Of a stretch of 64,000 nucleotides of DNA, positions 42,917-52,170 are shown one piece after another. The notes beneath the pieces are model-generated. The model was given only the letters and a program-made list of their open reading frames with translations. It was not told the origin of the DNA and ran no database searches. Position numbers and translations under genes: made by a program. Source of the DNA: Alteribacter populi (GTDB taxonomy: Bacteria > Bacillota > Bacilli > Bacillales > Salisediminibacteriaceae); NCBI RefSeq assembly GCF_002352765.1, contig NZ_KZ293963.1:1386368-1450367 (forward strand). Direction: 5' to 3'. The stretch's first letter is position 1, and the number at the start of each line of letters is the position of its first letter.

Positions 42917-43469
42917 GAAGGGTTCCTCCTTTGTGATTGCTGGTTTGTTTTTGCACCTTGCATCATATCGGAGGATCCTTTTTTTATCAATAGGGGTAAA
43001 ACCTATCCGACAGGAATGCTCCTGCGGAAAAACGGACCAGTCGAGACCCCGCAGGGCGCTTTTCCCGAGGAGGCTTGGCGGTTCGTCCGCGGAAAGCGAG
43101 CAGGTGCAGGCCTACGGAGCTACATAAAGCTACTCGTAATTAACACCAAGCAAGTTGGAGAACGTAGCCAAGCTGAATTGTGTTTAAAAGGTCTCTTAAT
43201 AAAAAAGATCTTCTGCGTAGTTGACCGGAATCTGCGAGACTCCTGCGGAAAAACGGACCAGCCGAGACCCCGCAGGGCGCTTTTCCCGAGGAGGCTTGGC
43301 GGTTCGTCCGCGGAAAGCGAGCAGATGCAGGCCTACGGAGCTACATAAAGCTACTCTTATTTTAACACCAAGCAAGTTAGAGACCGTAGCCAAGCTGAAT
43401 TGTGTTTAAAAGGTCTCTTAATAAAAAAGATCTTCAACTTTTTTCTTGAGCTTTTGAAAACAACCTAAC

Positions 43470-43500
43470 AAAAAGAGAACCTTATATCCAAGATTCTCTA
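43470..43500 (-). terminator. Terminator of the LacI gene
   Basis: AGAGAA.CTT / AAG.TTCTCT hairpin, minus-strand T-run. Confidence 0.75.
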
Positions 43501-44544
43501 TTACTGGGTAATTATTTTTTTTACGTTCTTTTGGCAAGATTGTCTTTTAATGAGCTTGTGAGGAATAATGACTTTTTTTGCAGCTGAATTAGGTTGATCG
43601 ATTTTTTCGATTAAACATGCTGCTGCCTCATAGCCTAGCCCGTAAATATTAATATCTACAGTTGTCATCGGAGGTGCTGATAACTCTGAGATTAAAACAT
43701 TGTTAAAGCTCACAATGGAAACATCGTCAGGAACAATAATATCCATTTCACCAAGCATGCGCAGAACCCCAAAGGTCATAATATCATCTGCTACGAGTAA
43801 CGCTGTAGGTGGTTCTTTTAAGCTCATTAAATCTATAACCGCTTCTTGCCCTCCCTCTTGCAACTCTTCACGGAAGACAATATATTCATCCTGCAAATCA
43901 ACCCCTGCATTATTAAGCGCACGTTCATACCCTTCCATATGGTCAACTGTGACAACAAAGTCGAAGTTACCTCCGATAAAAGCAACTCTCTCATGACCTA
44001 ACAGTAATAAATACTCTGTCACTGTTTTCGCAGCTTTAAAGTTGTCATTGTTTACATAAGTAATATTTGTCATTCGTTCATCATAGGGCCGACCAATGAT
44101 TGTAAACGGAAAGTTTTGCTCGTATAAATACGAAATCACTTTATCATTTACACGAGAGTATAAAAGGATGATCCCATCAACTCTGTGCCCTTGAACCATA
44201 TCTTGTACTTCTTCATAAATTTCTTCTTCCGTTTGACCAGTTGATAGGTATAATCCATAATCCAATTGATGAGCTTTAGTACTTATTCCTCTGATAACTT
44301 CTGGGAAAAAGGGGTTTTGGAATGTTTTATTCGCTGAATTAGGCATGACCAAACCAATCGTTTTCGTCGTTTTGTTCGCCAAGCTACGGGCATTAAAATT
44401 AGGATGATACCCTAACTCCTCCATCGCCTCCCTGACTTTTTCTTTTGTCCTTTGACTGATTCTAGAGCTGTTTGCGATCACTCTGGAAACGGTAGAAGGA
44501 GCCACATTTGCTCGTTTTGCAACGTCTTTTATTGTGATAGCCAT
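43501..44544 (-). CDS. LacI-family transcriptional regulator
   Basis: 347 aa from ATG 44544 (AAAGGGATG upstream; the frame is open to 44616). LacI HTH and hinge: I-T-I-K-D-V-A-K-R-A-N-V-A-P-S-T-V-S-R-V-I then H-P-N-F-N-A-R-S-L-A. Periplasmic-binding fold effector domain. Effector unknown. It has no metabolic gene next to it, only the IS element and an AraC remnant; a cre-like operator lies upstream. Confidence 0.9.
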   Translation of the reverse strand: MAITIKDVAKRANVAPSTVSRVIANSSRISQRTKEKVREAMEELGYHPNFNARSLANKTTKTIGLVMPNSANKTFQNPFFPEVIRGISTKAHQLDYGLYLSTGQTEEEIYEEVQDMVQGHRVDGIILLYSRVNDKVISYLYEQNFPFTIIGRPYDERMTNITYVNNDNFKAAKTVTEYLLLLGHERVAFIGGNFDFVVTVDHMEGYERALNNAGVDLQDEYIVFREELQEGGQEAVIDLMSLKEPPTALLVADDIMTFGVLRMLGEMDIIVPDDVSIVSFNNVLISELSAPPMTTVDINIYGLGYEAAACLIEKIDQPNSAAKKVIIPHKLIKRQSCQKNVKKIITQ

Positions 44545-44744
44545 GGGCTTAACATCCCTTTCTATACGTAGTTTAAAGGTATTTGTTTTCGAAAGAGGAT
44601 GGTTATACTTTGCCATTCTCCAGTCCTTCTACAGGGGTACACCTCTTCGTAAACTGTTACGTCTATTTGTATTGAAGGCATCATGAACAATAAAAAGGAC
44701 AAGATGTCCAGACAAGAGTAAATACCATGCTAACAACCTTCTGT

Positions 44745-44758
44745 TGTAACCGTTAACA
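44745..44758. promoter_or_regulatory. cre-like LacI-family operator
   Basis: TGTAACCGTTAACA fits the cre consensus TGWAANCGNTNWCA at every position. It lies about 200 bp upstream of the LacI gene, so CcpA or self-binding are both possible. The gap 44545-44869 holds no gene. Confidence 0.5.
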
Positions 44759-44869
44759 CCTCTTTATCATAGTCCAGTTTTATAGACTTTTCAAACGTTT
44801 CCTGCTCTTGCTAGCGAACGTTTCTCCATTATCTTCATAGATGGTACGAAACATTCCCGGCTTTCACAT

Positions 44870-45677
44870 TTACAAACGAGCTGATTCATTCGCACGCATT
44901 CTTCGGAATTCATTAGGCGTAATTCCTTCAATTTTTTTAAAAACCCTCGAAAAATAGCTCCGGTCTGTTATGCCAACTTCCTTTGATACAGCACCTAAGT
45001 CTTGATTCGTTTTTATTATAAGTTCTTTGGCAATTTCAAGGCGATATCGGGTCAAATACTGATTTGGTGTTAGACCGGTTGTTCGCCTCATACATCTTGT
45101 TACATAATCGGGATGATATAGGAGCTCACTAGATATACCGGTTAGTGTTAGAGATGGATCATTGAAATGCTCTTTAATGTAGGAGACCGCTTCACTTGAT
45201 ACCGTTTCCGCACTTGTGGGTATCTGTACAGCTTCTTGTTGAATAATGATCATACATTCATAAAAGATCGACTGTTGTTTAAGTTTGTCCAATGGTGACT
45301 GGGATGGATTTAACCTATTTAATAGTGAAAGATGATGATATAAGCGTTCTTCATTTGTTATTTTTCCATACCTGGGTAGATGAAGCTGAAACTGTGCAGG
45401 GTCTATATATGTACTTTCTTGTTTCATAATATGAGACCAATCTACCTCAGTTTCATCTACTAACGAGTAGGACCTCGGAAAGCTAAAGTGAACCCAATAA
45501 AATGTCGTCTCTTCCAAACACCCCTTAACACCACAATGGTAAATTTCTGGAACCATCATTAAATACTCGCCGGATCGGATTGAATATACAGTCCCTCCTT
45601 CCTCTATATAAAGCGTCCCCTTTTCCCGATTTAATGAAGATCGGCAATGGCGGCACCACAGTCTTAATTAGCTTCAT
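44870..45677 (-). pseudogene. AraC-family regulator with damaged 5' end
   Basis: Intact from 45559 down to 44870: 229 codons with partial cupin domain (H-C-G-V-K-G-C) and two AraC HTH motifs (L-T-G-I-S-S-E-L-L...V-G-I-T-D-R-S-Y-F-S-R-V-F-K-K). Upstream, ATG 45677 starts a different frame that reads P-L-P-I-F-I-K-S-G-K-G, a typical AraC-family N-terminus, while K-G-T-L-Y-I-E-E-G-G is in the other frame. A deletion and frameshift between these two segments is the simplest explanation. Divergent from the MATE gene. Confidence 0.65.
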
Positions 45678-45817
45678 TCCTTTCACTCTCCATATCGGAA
45701 ATATCCTAATCTAATCGGTTTTGTATTCTTTTAATAATTAAAAAATCGCTATAAACTAAAGGGAGTAAATTTCGCTTTTGTCCATATTGTTTCATTATAC
45801 TTCAGGAGGCACCTCTT

Positions 45818-47200
45818 ATGCCAAAACAGCAAGCTAAGAAAAAACTAACGCTGTACGCATTAACGTGGCCGATCTTTATTGAGATTTTCCTTCATATGTT
45901 AATGGGGAATGCAGACACTCTCATGCTTAGTCAATATGATGATAACGCCGTTGCGGCTGTGGGTGTCTCGAATCAACTGATGAGTGTCATAATCGTCATG
46001 TTCGGATTTGTAGCAACGGGAACAACGATACTAATTGCCCAATATTTAGGCGCTAAGAAAAATCAACAAGCGAGTCAAATTGCTGTCGTTTCCTTAGCAG
46101 CTAATTTACTTTTTGGATTACTATTAAGTGCTGTCCTCTTCCTTTTCGGCCCACAACTGTTAGGAGCAATGAATCTACCTCCAGAGCTTATGGAAACAGC
46201 TCTCCTTTATTTACGTATTGTTGGTGGCTTTGCTTTCGTTCAAGCGTTAATTATGACTGCAGGCGCTGTTATAAAAAGTCACGGGTTTACCCGCGATGCC
46301 ATGTGGGTCACGTTAGGTATGAACCTTTTAAATGTTATCGGAAACTACCTTTTTATCTTTGGTCCTATGGGCTTTCCATCATTGGGAGCTACAGGGGTAG
46401 CCATAAGTACAGCAACGAGCCGAACTCTAGGACTGGTCGTGTTAATGCTCTTATTGTATAAACGAGTCAACGGAGAACTGCCTTTTTCTTATCTTTTCCG
46501 TACATTTCCAAAGGTGGAGCTCCAACAGTTAATGAAGATTGGTATCCCTTCGGCAGGTGAACATCTTTCTTATAACGCTTCACAAATGGTGATCACCTTT
46601 TTCATTGCTTCGATGGGAACGATTGAATTAACGACCAGAGTTTATGCCACGAATATTATGATGTTTTCCTTTTTGTTCGCAATTGCCATTGGTCAAGGTA
46701 CCCAGATTCTTGTTGGTCATTTAATAGGAGAAGGAAAATATCAAGAAGCTTACGCACGTTGTTTACGAAGCTTATGGATCGGCTTTACCGTATCTACTAC
46801 GGCAGCAGCTCTTTTTGCAATTTTCCGTAAGCCTCTGCTCTCTATTTTTACTGACAATCCGGAAATCATTGAATTGGGCGGTATTTTACTCTTGCTTACT
46901 GTTATTTTAGAACCGGGCAGAGCCTTCAACCTTATTGTAATTAATTGTCTTAGAGCTGCCGGTGATGTTAAATTTCCTGTTTATATCGGAATCTTGTCTA
47001 TGTGGGGAGTCTCGGTCACCATTTCATATGGTGCAGGGATCATTGTCGGCCTAGGGCTTATCGGCGTTTGGCTCTCATTTATTGCAGATGAATGGCTGCG
47101 AGGCTTGCTTATGTTGAGAAGATGGAAAGGAAAGCAGTGGCAAAGGATGTCATTTGTTCATCAAAAGGAAGAAGATTCGAAGGAAACAGCGAATGCTTAG
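45818..47200 (+). CDS. MATE-family efflux protein
   Basis: 460 aa, twelve-helix MATE transporter: A-L-T-W-P-I-F-I-E-I at the start, D-T-L-M-L-S, and internal repeat near residue 235-250. H+/Na+-coupled drug or metabolite export. SD TCAGGAGGCAC before ATG. Divergent from the AraC remnant, so its regulator may have been lost. Confidence 0.88.
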   Translation: MPKQQAKKKLTLYALTWPIFIEIFLHMLMGNADTLMLSQYDDNAVAAVGVSNQLMSVIIVMFGFVATGTTILIAQYLGAKKNQQASQIAVVSLAANLLFGLLLSAVLFLFGPQLLGAMNLPPELMETALLYLRIVGGFAFVQALIMTAGAVIKSHGFTRDAMWVTLGMNLLNVIGNYLFIFGPMGFPSLGATGVAISTATSRTLGLVVLMLLLYKRVNGELPFSYLFRTFPKVELQQLMKIGIPSAGEHLSYNASQMVITFFIASMGTIELTTRVYATNIMMFSFLFAIAIGQGTQILVGHLIGEGKYQEAYARCLRSLWIGFTVSTTAAALFAIFRKPLLSIFTDNPEIIELGGILLLLTVILEPGRAFNLIVINCLRAAGDVKFPVYIGILSMWGVSVTISYGAGIIVGLGLIGVWLSFIADEWLRGLLMLRRWKGKQWQRMSFVHQKEEDSKETANA

Positions 47201-47220
47201 TAAAAACTCTTTTTATTCGA

Positions 47221-47264
47221 GGGCGTCACAAAAGGTCAAAACTTACCTTTTGAGCGCCCTTTTC
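47221..47264 (+). terminator. Terminator of the MATE gene
   Basis: Stem GGGCGTCACAAAAGGT / ACCTTTTGAGCGCCC with T4. The rest of 47201-47631 holds only a promoter-like AT-rich region. Confidence 0.85.
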
Positions 47265-47631
47265 ATATTCAATATTTTTCAATTAGTCTTTTACTAGTTT
47301 TGAAACATAAACTATAATAAAAAGTTTACCTGTTTACGAGTGCACCACCATTCAATTCATTACATTTTTATGCAACGATGCCTCCTATTTTACCGTGTTC
47401 ATAAGTAAACCGAACTACTGACTCTTTTGAATTGCAAGGGCTTTCAAAAATCGACAACCTTCGCAGGTTTCATGTTGTGGCGCGGCATGGAGAGGATAGC
47501 TTCTCTTATGCAAGTATGAAAGTTTTGACAACATCGCTAATATCTGATTAAATTAAAAAGTAATATCAACAATTTTTATACGGTTGTTGGTATGAAATAA
47601 CTAATAATACTTCAAAAAGGGGGAAATTACT

Positions 47632-48672
47632 TTGAAGAAAAAGTTTTACACAATGTTTGCTTCTGTTATGACGTTTGGCATGCTGCTTTCTGCATGTGGC
47701 GAAGCTGATGATGCTGAAGAAAACGGTGGCACTGCTGACGAGGGTGAAGATACTGGTGAGGAAGTAGCTACTGATGATGAGGTACGCTTGCAAATGGGTA
47801 CTGGAAGCACAGGTGGTACATATTATCCACTAGGTGGAGAAATGGCCAACGTCATTAATGACAATATCGAAGACTACGAAGACTTTGATATAAGTGCGGT
47901 TTCCAGTGGTGCATCTGTTGATAACTTATCTCAGATTTTCCAAGGTGAAATGGATCTAGGAATGACGGTTCACTTGCCTGCAGTAGATTCATTAACTGGT
48001 GCTGGTGACTTCGAAGGTGTTGAAGTTGATAACTTCGGTTTCATGGGCCATATCTACCCTGAGGTTATGCAAATTGCAGCTCCTGCAGATGCTGGTATTG
48101 AAACAATCTCTGACTTGGAAGGTAAATCTGTTGCGATTGGACCACCAGGAAGTGGTACTCAAGCAGCAGCTACGTTGATCTTAGAAGCTCACGGCCTTGA
48201 AGAGGGGGATTACACTGCCCTTGAAGAAGGTTTCGGTGATGCTGCGGGTCGTATCCAAGATGGTAGTTTAGATGCATCATTTGGTCTTTTAGGATTACCT
48301 GCTGGTAGCCTTGATGAGCTATCTGTTAACACTGACATTGTTCTGCTTTCCATTGAAGACGATGCGATGGATTATATCCTTGAAAACAGTGGCTATGCTC
48401 AATTTGATATCCCTGCAGATTCATACGACCAAGTTGAATTAGATGGTCCTGTCAACGCGATCACTGCTTATGCAATTTTAGTAGGATCCACGGACACTAT
48501 TGATGAAGACCTTGGCTATGAGATTACGAAAGCGTTATTCGAAAACAGTGAAAGCATTACACACGACCAAGGACAACACTTAACCAAAGAGAACGCCATG
48601 AACGGATCTGATGGTCTGCCAATGCACCCTGGTGCAGAGCGTTACTTTGAAGAAGAAGGCTTGTTAGATTAA
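47632..48672 (+). CDS. TAXI-family TRAP transporter solute-binding lipoprotein
   Basis: 346 aa, TTG start with AAGGGGG upstream. Lipobox L-L-S-A-C-G, then a very acidic linker (about 25-55: E-D-T-G-E-E-V) and the TAXI domain: T-G-S-T-G-G-T-Y-Y-P-L-G and G-K-S-V-A-I-G-P-P-G-S-G-T. Binds the solute outside the cell. The acidic linker is typical of halophiles. The ligand is not predictable; TAXI proteins include glutamate/aromatic binders. Works with the TRAP permease at 49167. Confidence 0.88.
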   Translation: MKKKFYTMFASVMTFGMLLSACGEADDAEENGGTADEGEDTGEEVATDDEVRLQMGTGSTGGTYYPLGGEMANVINDNIEDYEDFDISAVSSGASVDNLSQIFQGEMDLGMTVHLPAVDSLTGAGDFEGVEVDNFGFMGHIYPEVMQIAAPADAGIETISDLEGKSVAIGPPGSGTQAAATLILEAHGLEEGDYTALEEGFGDAAGRIQDGSLDASFGLLGLPAGSLDELSVNTDIVLLSIEDDAMDYILENSGYAQFDIPADSYDQVELDGPVNAITAYAILVGSTDTIDEDLGYEITKALFENSESITHDQGQHLTKENAMNGSDGLPMHPGAERYFEEEGLLD

Positions 48673-48682
48673 TGACAGACTG

Positions 48683-48716
48683 AAGGCCGGACTACAAAAT
48701 TGTCCGGCCTTTTTTA
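48683..48716 (+). terminator. Terminator after the TAXI gene
   Basis: Stem AAGGCCGGAC / GTCCGGCCTT, T5. Positions 48722-48960 have no gene with a ribosome binding site. Confidence 0.9.
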
Positions 48717-48992
48717 AAGAGGTTTTCAAAACTCGCTTGAAGAGATTACTGTCAAGTCCCTTTTCCTCTGGAATAGAATTTCGAGTACAACGTGAAAATG
48801 AAAGAGCTCCTTTAGTCATATCATCTCCCTTTATTGACAAGACACTTCGGAATTTTTTTACTCATGTTGAAAGCGCATTCGTTCATGAAAGTTTTTATAA
48901 CCAGTTGTATCCATTGTTTTCATTTTAAAACTGTGGTAAAAAGGTACTATTGCTGTATTTTTTTATTCCGCTAAGAGTTCCCTAGCGGAGTG

Positions 48993-49044
48993 CCGACGAA
49001 AAAGCAGGACTTAGCTCATCACGCCTACTTTTTCGTCGGTTTTT
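48993..49044 (+). terminator. Second strong hairpin before the TRAP permease
   Basis: Stem CCGACGAAAAAGCAGG / CCTACTTTTTCGTCGG, 15-nt loop, then T5. Makes transcription through from the TAXI gene unlikely, so the permease probably has its own promoter. Confidence 0.75.
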
Positions 49045-49058
49045 AATTAAAGTGCTCG

Positions 49059-49138
49059 TTCAAAAAGATAGGGTTAGCTTCTGTTAGAGATTCATAGATT
49101 TTACCGCCATCTCAGCCAACTTATTCCTTCTTTTTGAA
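49059..49138. repeat. Short repeat bounded by TTCAAAAAGA / TCTTTTTGAA
   Basis: Inverted ends like those of the 40752-41015 and 10365-10532 elements, enclosing about 60 bases directly upstream of the permease ribosome binding site. Confidence 0.4.
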
Positions 49139-49166
49139 AACGTTAAAATTTGAGGGTGGTGATTGT

Positions 49167-51119
49167 ATGGCAGAAAAAACAGATCAGCAAAAACAACAAG
49201 AATTAATTTCAAAATACGATAAAGAATCCGCTTACCGTCAAGATACAGGGAAATGGTATTGGATCATTGCATTTATGGCAATCTCATTAACGATTTTTCA
49301 CCTGTATAGAGCTTATCCCGCTAATGGTCCCTTGGTCTTTTTAATGCAAGGAGCAGTTCACCTCGGTACCGCAATGGGGCTGATATTCCTTTTATACCCT
49401 GCTACTAAAAAAGGGATTAAACGAAAAGGAATACCTTTTTACGATGTGATCTTAGCCTTTTTAGCAATGGGAAGCTCCTATTATATCCTTTTTCGATATG
49501 ATTGGTTAACCGGAGGAGCAAGAATCCTAGGTTTCTCTACTCTCGACATCATTGTCGCTTCAATTGGTATTATCCTATTATTAGAGGCATCTAGACGTGC
49601 GGTTGGTATTCCGATCGTAGTTATCGCAAGTTTAGCGATTCTTTATGGTCTATTTGGAACGAACATTCCTTACTTTGGACACGGTGGCTTTGATTGGTCC
49701 GGATTATCAAGAAGATTATTTTATTCATCAGACGCAATATTTGGTACTCCAATCCAAATATCAGCAACGTATATTTACCTGTTTTTATTTTTCGGGGTTA
49801 TGCTCATCAAAACAGGTGTAGGACAATACTTTAATGATTTAGCTTTCGGTTTGACCGGTCGTTATACTGGTGGTACCGCAAAAGCGGCTGTTGTTGCTTC
49901 AGCCATGCAAGGAACAGTAACAGGAAGTTCTGTTGCCAACACGGTAGGATCTGGTTCCTTTACAATTCCGATGATGAAACGGGCAGGCTTTAGACCTCAG
50001 TTCGCGGCTGCAGCGGAAGCCTCGGCTTCTACTGGTGGACAGATTATGCCACCTATTATGGGTGCTGCTGCTTTTATCATGGCCGAATATGTAAGCGGCG
50101 TTTCATATAGTGATATTATTATTATCGGGATAATTCCAGCAATTTTATATTTCACAGGTGTGTTCATGGGAACCCACTATGAAGCTAAGCGCTATGGTAT
50201 CCATGGTTTACCAAAAGATCAGCTTCCAGCGCTTAAAGGGATTTTAAAAAAGATTTATCTTCTCTTACCGCTTGTTACAATTATTACGATGCTGGTGAAC
50301 GGATTTACTCCTACCACCGCTGCCTTATATGGTATCGGCGCAGCCTTCTTAGTAAGCTTTGTACAAAAAGAAACGCGATTAGGTTGGCGAGATCTCCTTG
50401 ATGCCTTTGAGCAAGGTGCACGCATTGCCCTCCCAGTTATCGCTGCCTGTGCTACCGCAGGGATCATTGTAGGTGTCGTTGTATTTACTGGATTAGGAAG
50501 CAAAATTGCTGGTGGCCTTTTAGGGCTTGCTGGTGACAGTTTGTTCCTGCTCCTATTCTTTACGATGATTGCTTGTATATTACTTGGTATGGGCTTACCG
50601 ACTACAGCTAACTACGTTGTAACCGCAACGATGGCGGCTCCAGCATTAATCGAGTTCGGGATCCCACCGATTGCTGCTCACTTCTTTGTTTTTTACTTTG
50701 GAATTGTAGCAGATATTACGCCTCCAGTATGTTTAGCCGCATACGCCGGAGCCGGAATTGCAAGGGCAAATCCGATGAAAGCTGGTGGAAATGCCTTAAA
50801 GCTTGCGATTGCTGCGTTTATCATTCCATATGTTTTTGTATACAATCCAGTTTTACTGCTAGAAGATGCAACATTTATGAATCTAGCACCGGTTCTTATT
50901 ACAGCTTTAATTGGAATGGCTGCCATTAGTGCCGCGATGATGGGCTACTTCGTTAGAAAGCCGAACTGGCTAGAACGAGCCCTATTACTCGGCGCAGGTG
51001 TGATGTTAATTTACCCGGATAATTTGATCCTTTCAGGTTCAGGTTTAGTTCTATTAATAGGAATTGGTTTGTTTCAAAAATTTCTTAAAGAATCATCTGA
51101 AAAGGCGACTTCTGCTTAA
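49167..51119 (+). CDS. TRAP transporter permease, fused small/large subunits (TAXI type)
   Basis: 650 aa from ATG 49167 (GAGGGTGGTGATT upstream; the longer frame from 49134 is not needed). 4 + 12 membrane helices fused. Family motifs: G-S-V-A-N-T-V-G-S-G-S-F-T-I-P, G-G-Q-I-M-P-P-I-M-G and G-L-P-T-T-A-N-Y. Na+-dependent import of the ligand presented by the TAXI lipoprotein. Confidence 0.92.
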   Translation: MAEKTDQQKQQELISKYDKESAYRQDTGKWYWIIAFMAISLTIFHLYRAYPANGPLVFLMQGAVHLGTAMGLIFLLYPATKKGIKRKGIPFYDVILAFLAMGSSYYILFRYDWLTGGARILGFSTLDIIVASIGIILLLEASRRAVGIPIVVIASLAILYGLFGTNIPYFGHGGFDWSGLSRRLFYSSDAIFGTPIQISATYIYLFLFFGVMLIKTGVGQYFNDLAFGLTGRYTGGTAKAAVVASAMQGTVTGSSVANTVGSGSFTIPMMKRAGFRPQFAAAAEASASTGGQIMPPIMGAAAFIMAEYVSGVSYSDIIIIGIIPAILYFTGVFMGTHYEAKRYGIHGLPKDQLPALKGILKKIYLLLPLVTIITMLVNGFTPTTAALYGIGAAFLVSFVQKETRLGWRDLLDAFEQGARIALPVIAACATAGIIVGVVVFTGLGSKIAGGLLGLAGDSLFLLLFFTMIACILLGMGLPTTANYVVTATMAAPALIEFGIPPIAAHFFVFYFGIVADITPPVCLAAYAGAGIARANPMKAGGNALKLAIAAFIIPYVFVYNPVLLLEDATFMNLAPVLITALIGMAAISAAMMGYFVRKPNWLERALLLGAGVMLIYPDNLILSGSGLVLLIGIGLFQKFLKESSEKATSA

Positions 51120-51132
51120 AAAAATAATAATC

Positions 51133-51253
51133 AGGGTTACTCAAAAGGTAAAAACCTCTGATTTGATTGCAATGGCTTTGCTCGATGCTTGCCAGCTATG
51201 AGAAAAACGCTCATAGCTGGCTTTAAACATGCATCGGCTTCGCTCATTGCTTC
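51133..51253. repeat. Nested palindromic intergenic element
   Basis: Inner stem CCAGCTATGAG / CTCATAGCTGG around GAAAAACG-type loop (51190-51222), with GATGC/GCATC and GCAATG/CATTGC outer arms. The 25-base segment beginning CAGGGTTACTCAAAAGG occurs at 51133 and again at 51251. Confidence 0.6.
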
Positions 51254-51299
51254 AGGGTTACTCAAAAGGTAAAAACCAACCTTTTGAGTAACCCTTTTT
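51254..51299. terminator. Bidirectional terminator between TRAP and RpiR genes
   Basis: Stem AGGGTTACTCAAAAGGT / ACCTTTTGAGTAACCCT with 8-nt loop; T5 on the plus strand. Confidence 0.9.
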
Positions 51300-52152
51300 A
51301 TTCTTCAAAGACGTCGAAGTTATCCCACAGGCCTTCTAGTTCGTTTAAGCGTTTTTCTACTTTTTTATGTTCCGATCTGGTAACTGCAGTGATCAGTGCG
51401 TTTACGATGCTTAAGGGTGCTGAGAACGAATCGATAAACGAGTTGATTTCTGTAGCGGCAATTAATTTCAGATCTCCTAACGGGACAAGCGGGCTCATTA
51501 AGTGATCGGTAATGATGAGAGTTTTTGCTCCCCTTTGCTTTGCATACTTTAATACTTCCACCGTTCGCTTTGTGTATCTTGAAAAGCCAAACCCGATCAC
51601 TAGGTCGTTTTCTTTAATATCGAGAAGGTGTTCTGAAACGCCATCAGCCTGGCGAATCATTTCTGTATTTTGCAACACCATATCTAAATAAAACTCTAAA
51701 AAACTCCCAATACTGGTCGCGCTCCGGTAAGCGACGATGTAAACCCGATCCGCTTGAATAATTTCATTGACTGCCTGCTCAAAATGTCTAGTATTAAGTT
51801 GGTTTAAGGTTGTTTTTAAATTTTGAATATCATCACCTAGAATTTCTGTAATGACATCTTCTGTAGCCCCATCCTCTTCTGTTGTCTTTGCTAACACTTC
51901 AGCAGACGTCATCTTCCTCTGCAACGCTTCTTGCAAATGACGTTGGAGGTCAGGGTAGCCTTTATAATTCAAAAAAAAAGCGAAGCGGATGACCGTTGCC
52001 TCCCCTACTTCTACATACTTTGCTAATTTTGAAGCCGTTAAAAAGGGGGCCGTTTCACGATTTTCAATTAAGTAGTTGGCTATTTTTTTGTGTGACTTAC
52101 TCATCGTTTGCTGCTGTTCAATGATTCGTTCGTAGACTTCGCTTTCAAACAT
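51298..52152 (-). CDS. RpiR/MurR-family regulator
   Basis: 284 aa. N-terminal RpiR HTH: M-S-K-S-H-K-K-I-A-N-Y-L and V-G-E-A-T-V-I-R-F-A-F-F-L; C-terminal SIS domain (about 125-265) with V-Y-I-V-A-Y-R-S-A-T and G-F-G-F-S-R. SIS ligands are typically phosphosugars, but RpiR members also control amino acid and other catabolism. 18 bp after the aminotransferase, same strand. Probably the local regulator. Confidence 0.88.
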   Translation of the reverse strand: MFESEVYERIIEQQQTMSKSHKKIANYLIENRETAPFLTASKLAKYVEVGEATVIRFAFFLNYKGYPDLQRHLQEALQRKMTSAEVLAKTTEEDGATEDVITEILGDDIQNLKTTLNQLNTRHFEQAVNEIIQADRVYIVAYRSATSIGSFLEFYLDMVLQNTEMIRQADGVSEHLLDIKENDLVIGFGFSRYTKRTVEVLKYAKQRGAKTLIITDHLMSPLVPLGDLKLIAATEINSFIDSFSAPLSIVNALITAVTRSEHKKVEKRLNELEGLWDNFDVFEE

Positions 52153-52170
52153 AGTAGCACCCCTTTTGAA

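Larger units (their letters stand above)
41252..43018 (-). mobile_element. IS110-family insertion sequence (IS1111-like organisation)
   Basis: About 1.77 kb. Flanks are CTCC on both sides (41248-41251 and 43019-43022); joining them restores the uninterrupted repeat. One transposase gene, about 100 bp upstream and 384 bp downstream non-coding; the long downstream end is the organisation of the IS1111 group, where a bridge RNA is expected. No terminal inverted repeats at the ends, as usual for IS110. The CTCC ambiguity is up to 4 bp. Confidence 0.85.
41119..43440. repeat. Tandem array of 221-bp repeats, split by an IS110 element
   Basis: Unit A: 41119-41251 continued at 43019-43110 (133 + 88 = 221 bp). 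Unit B: 43111-43331. Unit C, partial: 43332-43440. Each unit has GGAGCTACATAAAGCTACTC and CAAGCTGAATTGTGTTTAAA; the second half, best seen in A and B, is the GC-rich GAGACTCCTGCGG...AAGCGAGCAG segment. Several short frames through it (R-P-R-R-A-L-F-P-R-R-L-G-G) are artefacts of the repeat. Confidence 0.85.

Noticed and set aside
43020..43345. Several ORFs through the 221-bp repeats (R-P-R-R-A-L-F-P-R-R-L-G-G...)
   Set aside because: They are readings of a repeated non-coding unit, in several frames and on both strands, with no ribosome binding sites.
41119..43440. CRISPR array
   Set aside because: Units of 221 bp are tandem and homogeneous without spacers; no cas genes.
48737..48928. 63-codon frame between TAXI and TRAP genes
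   Set aside because: No SD; atypical residues; lies between two strong terminators.
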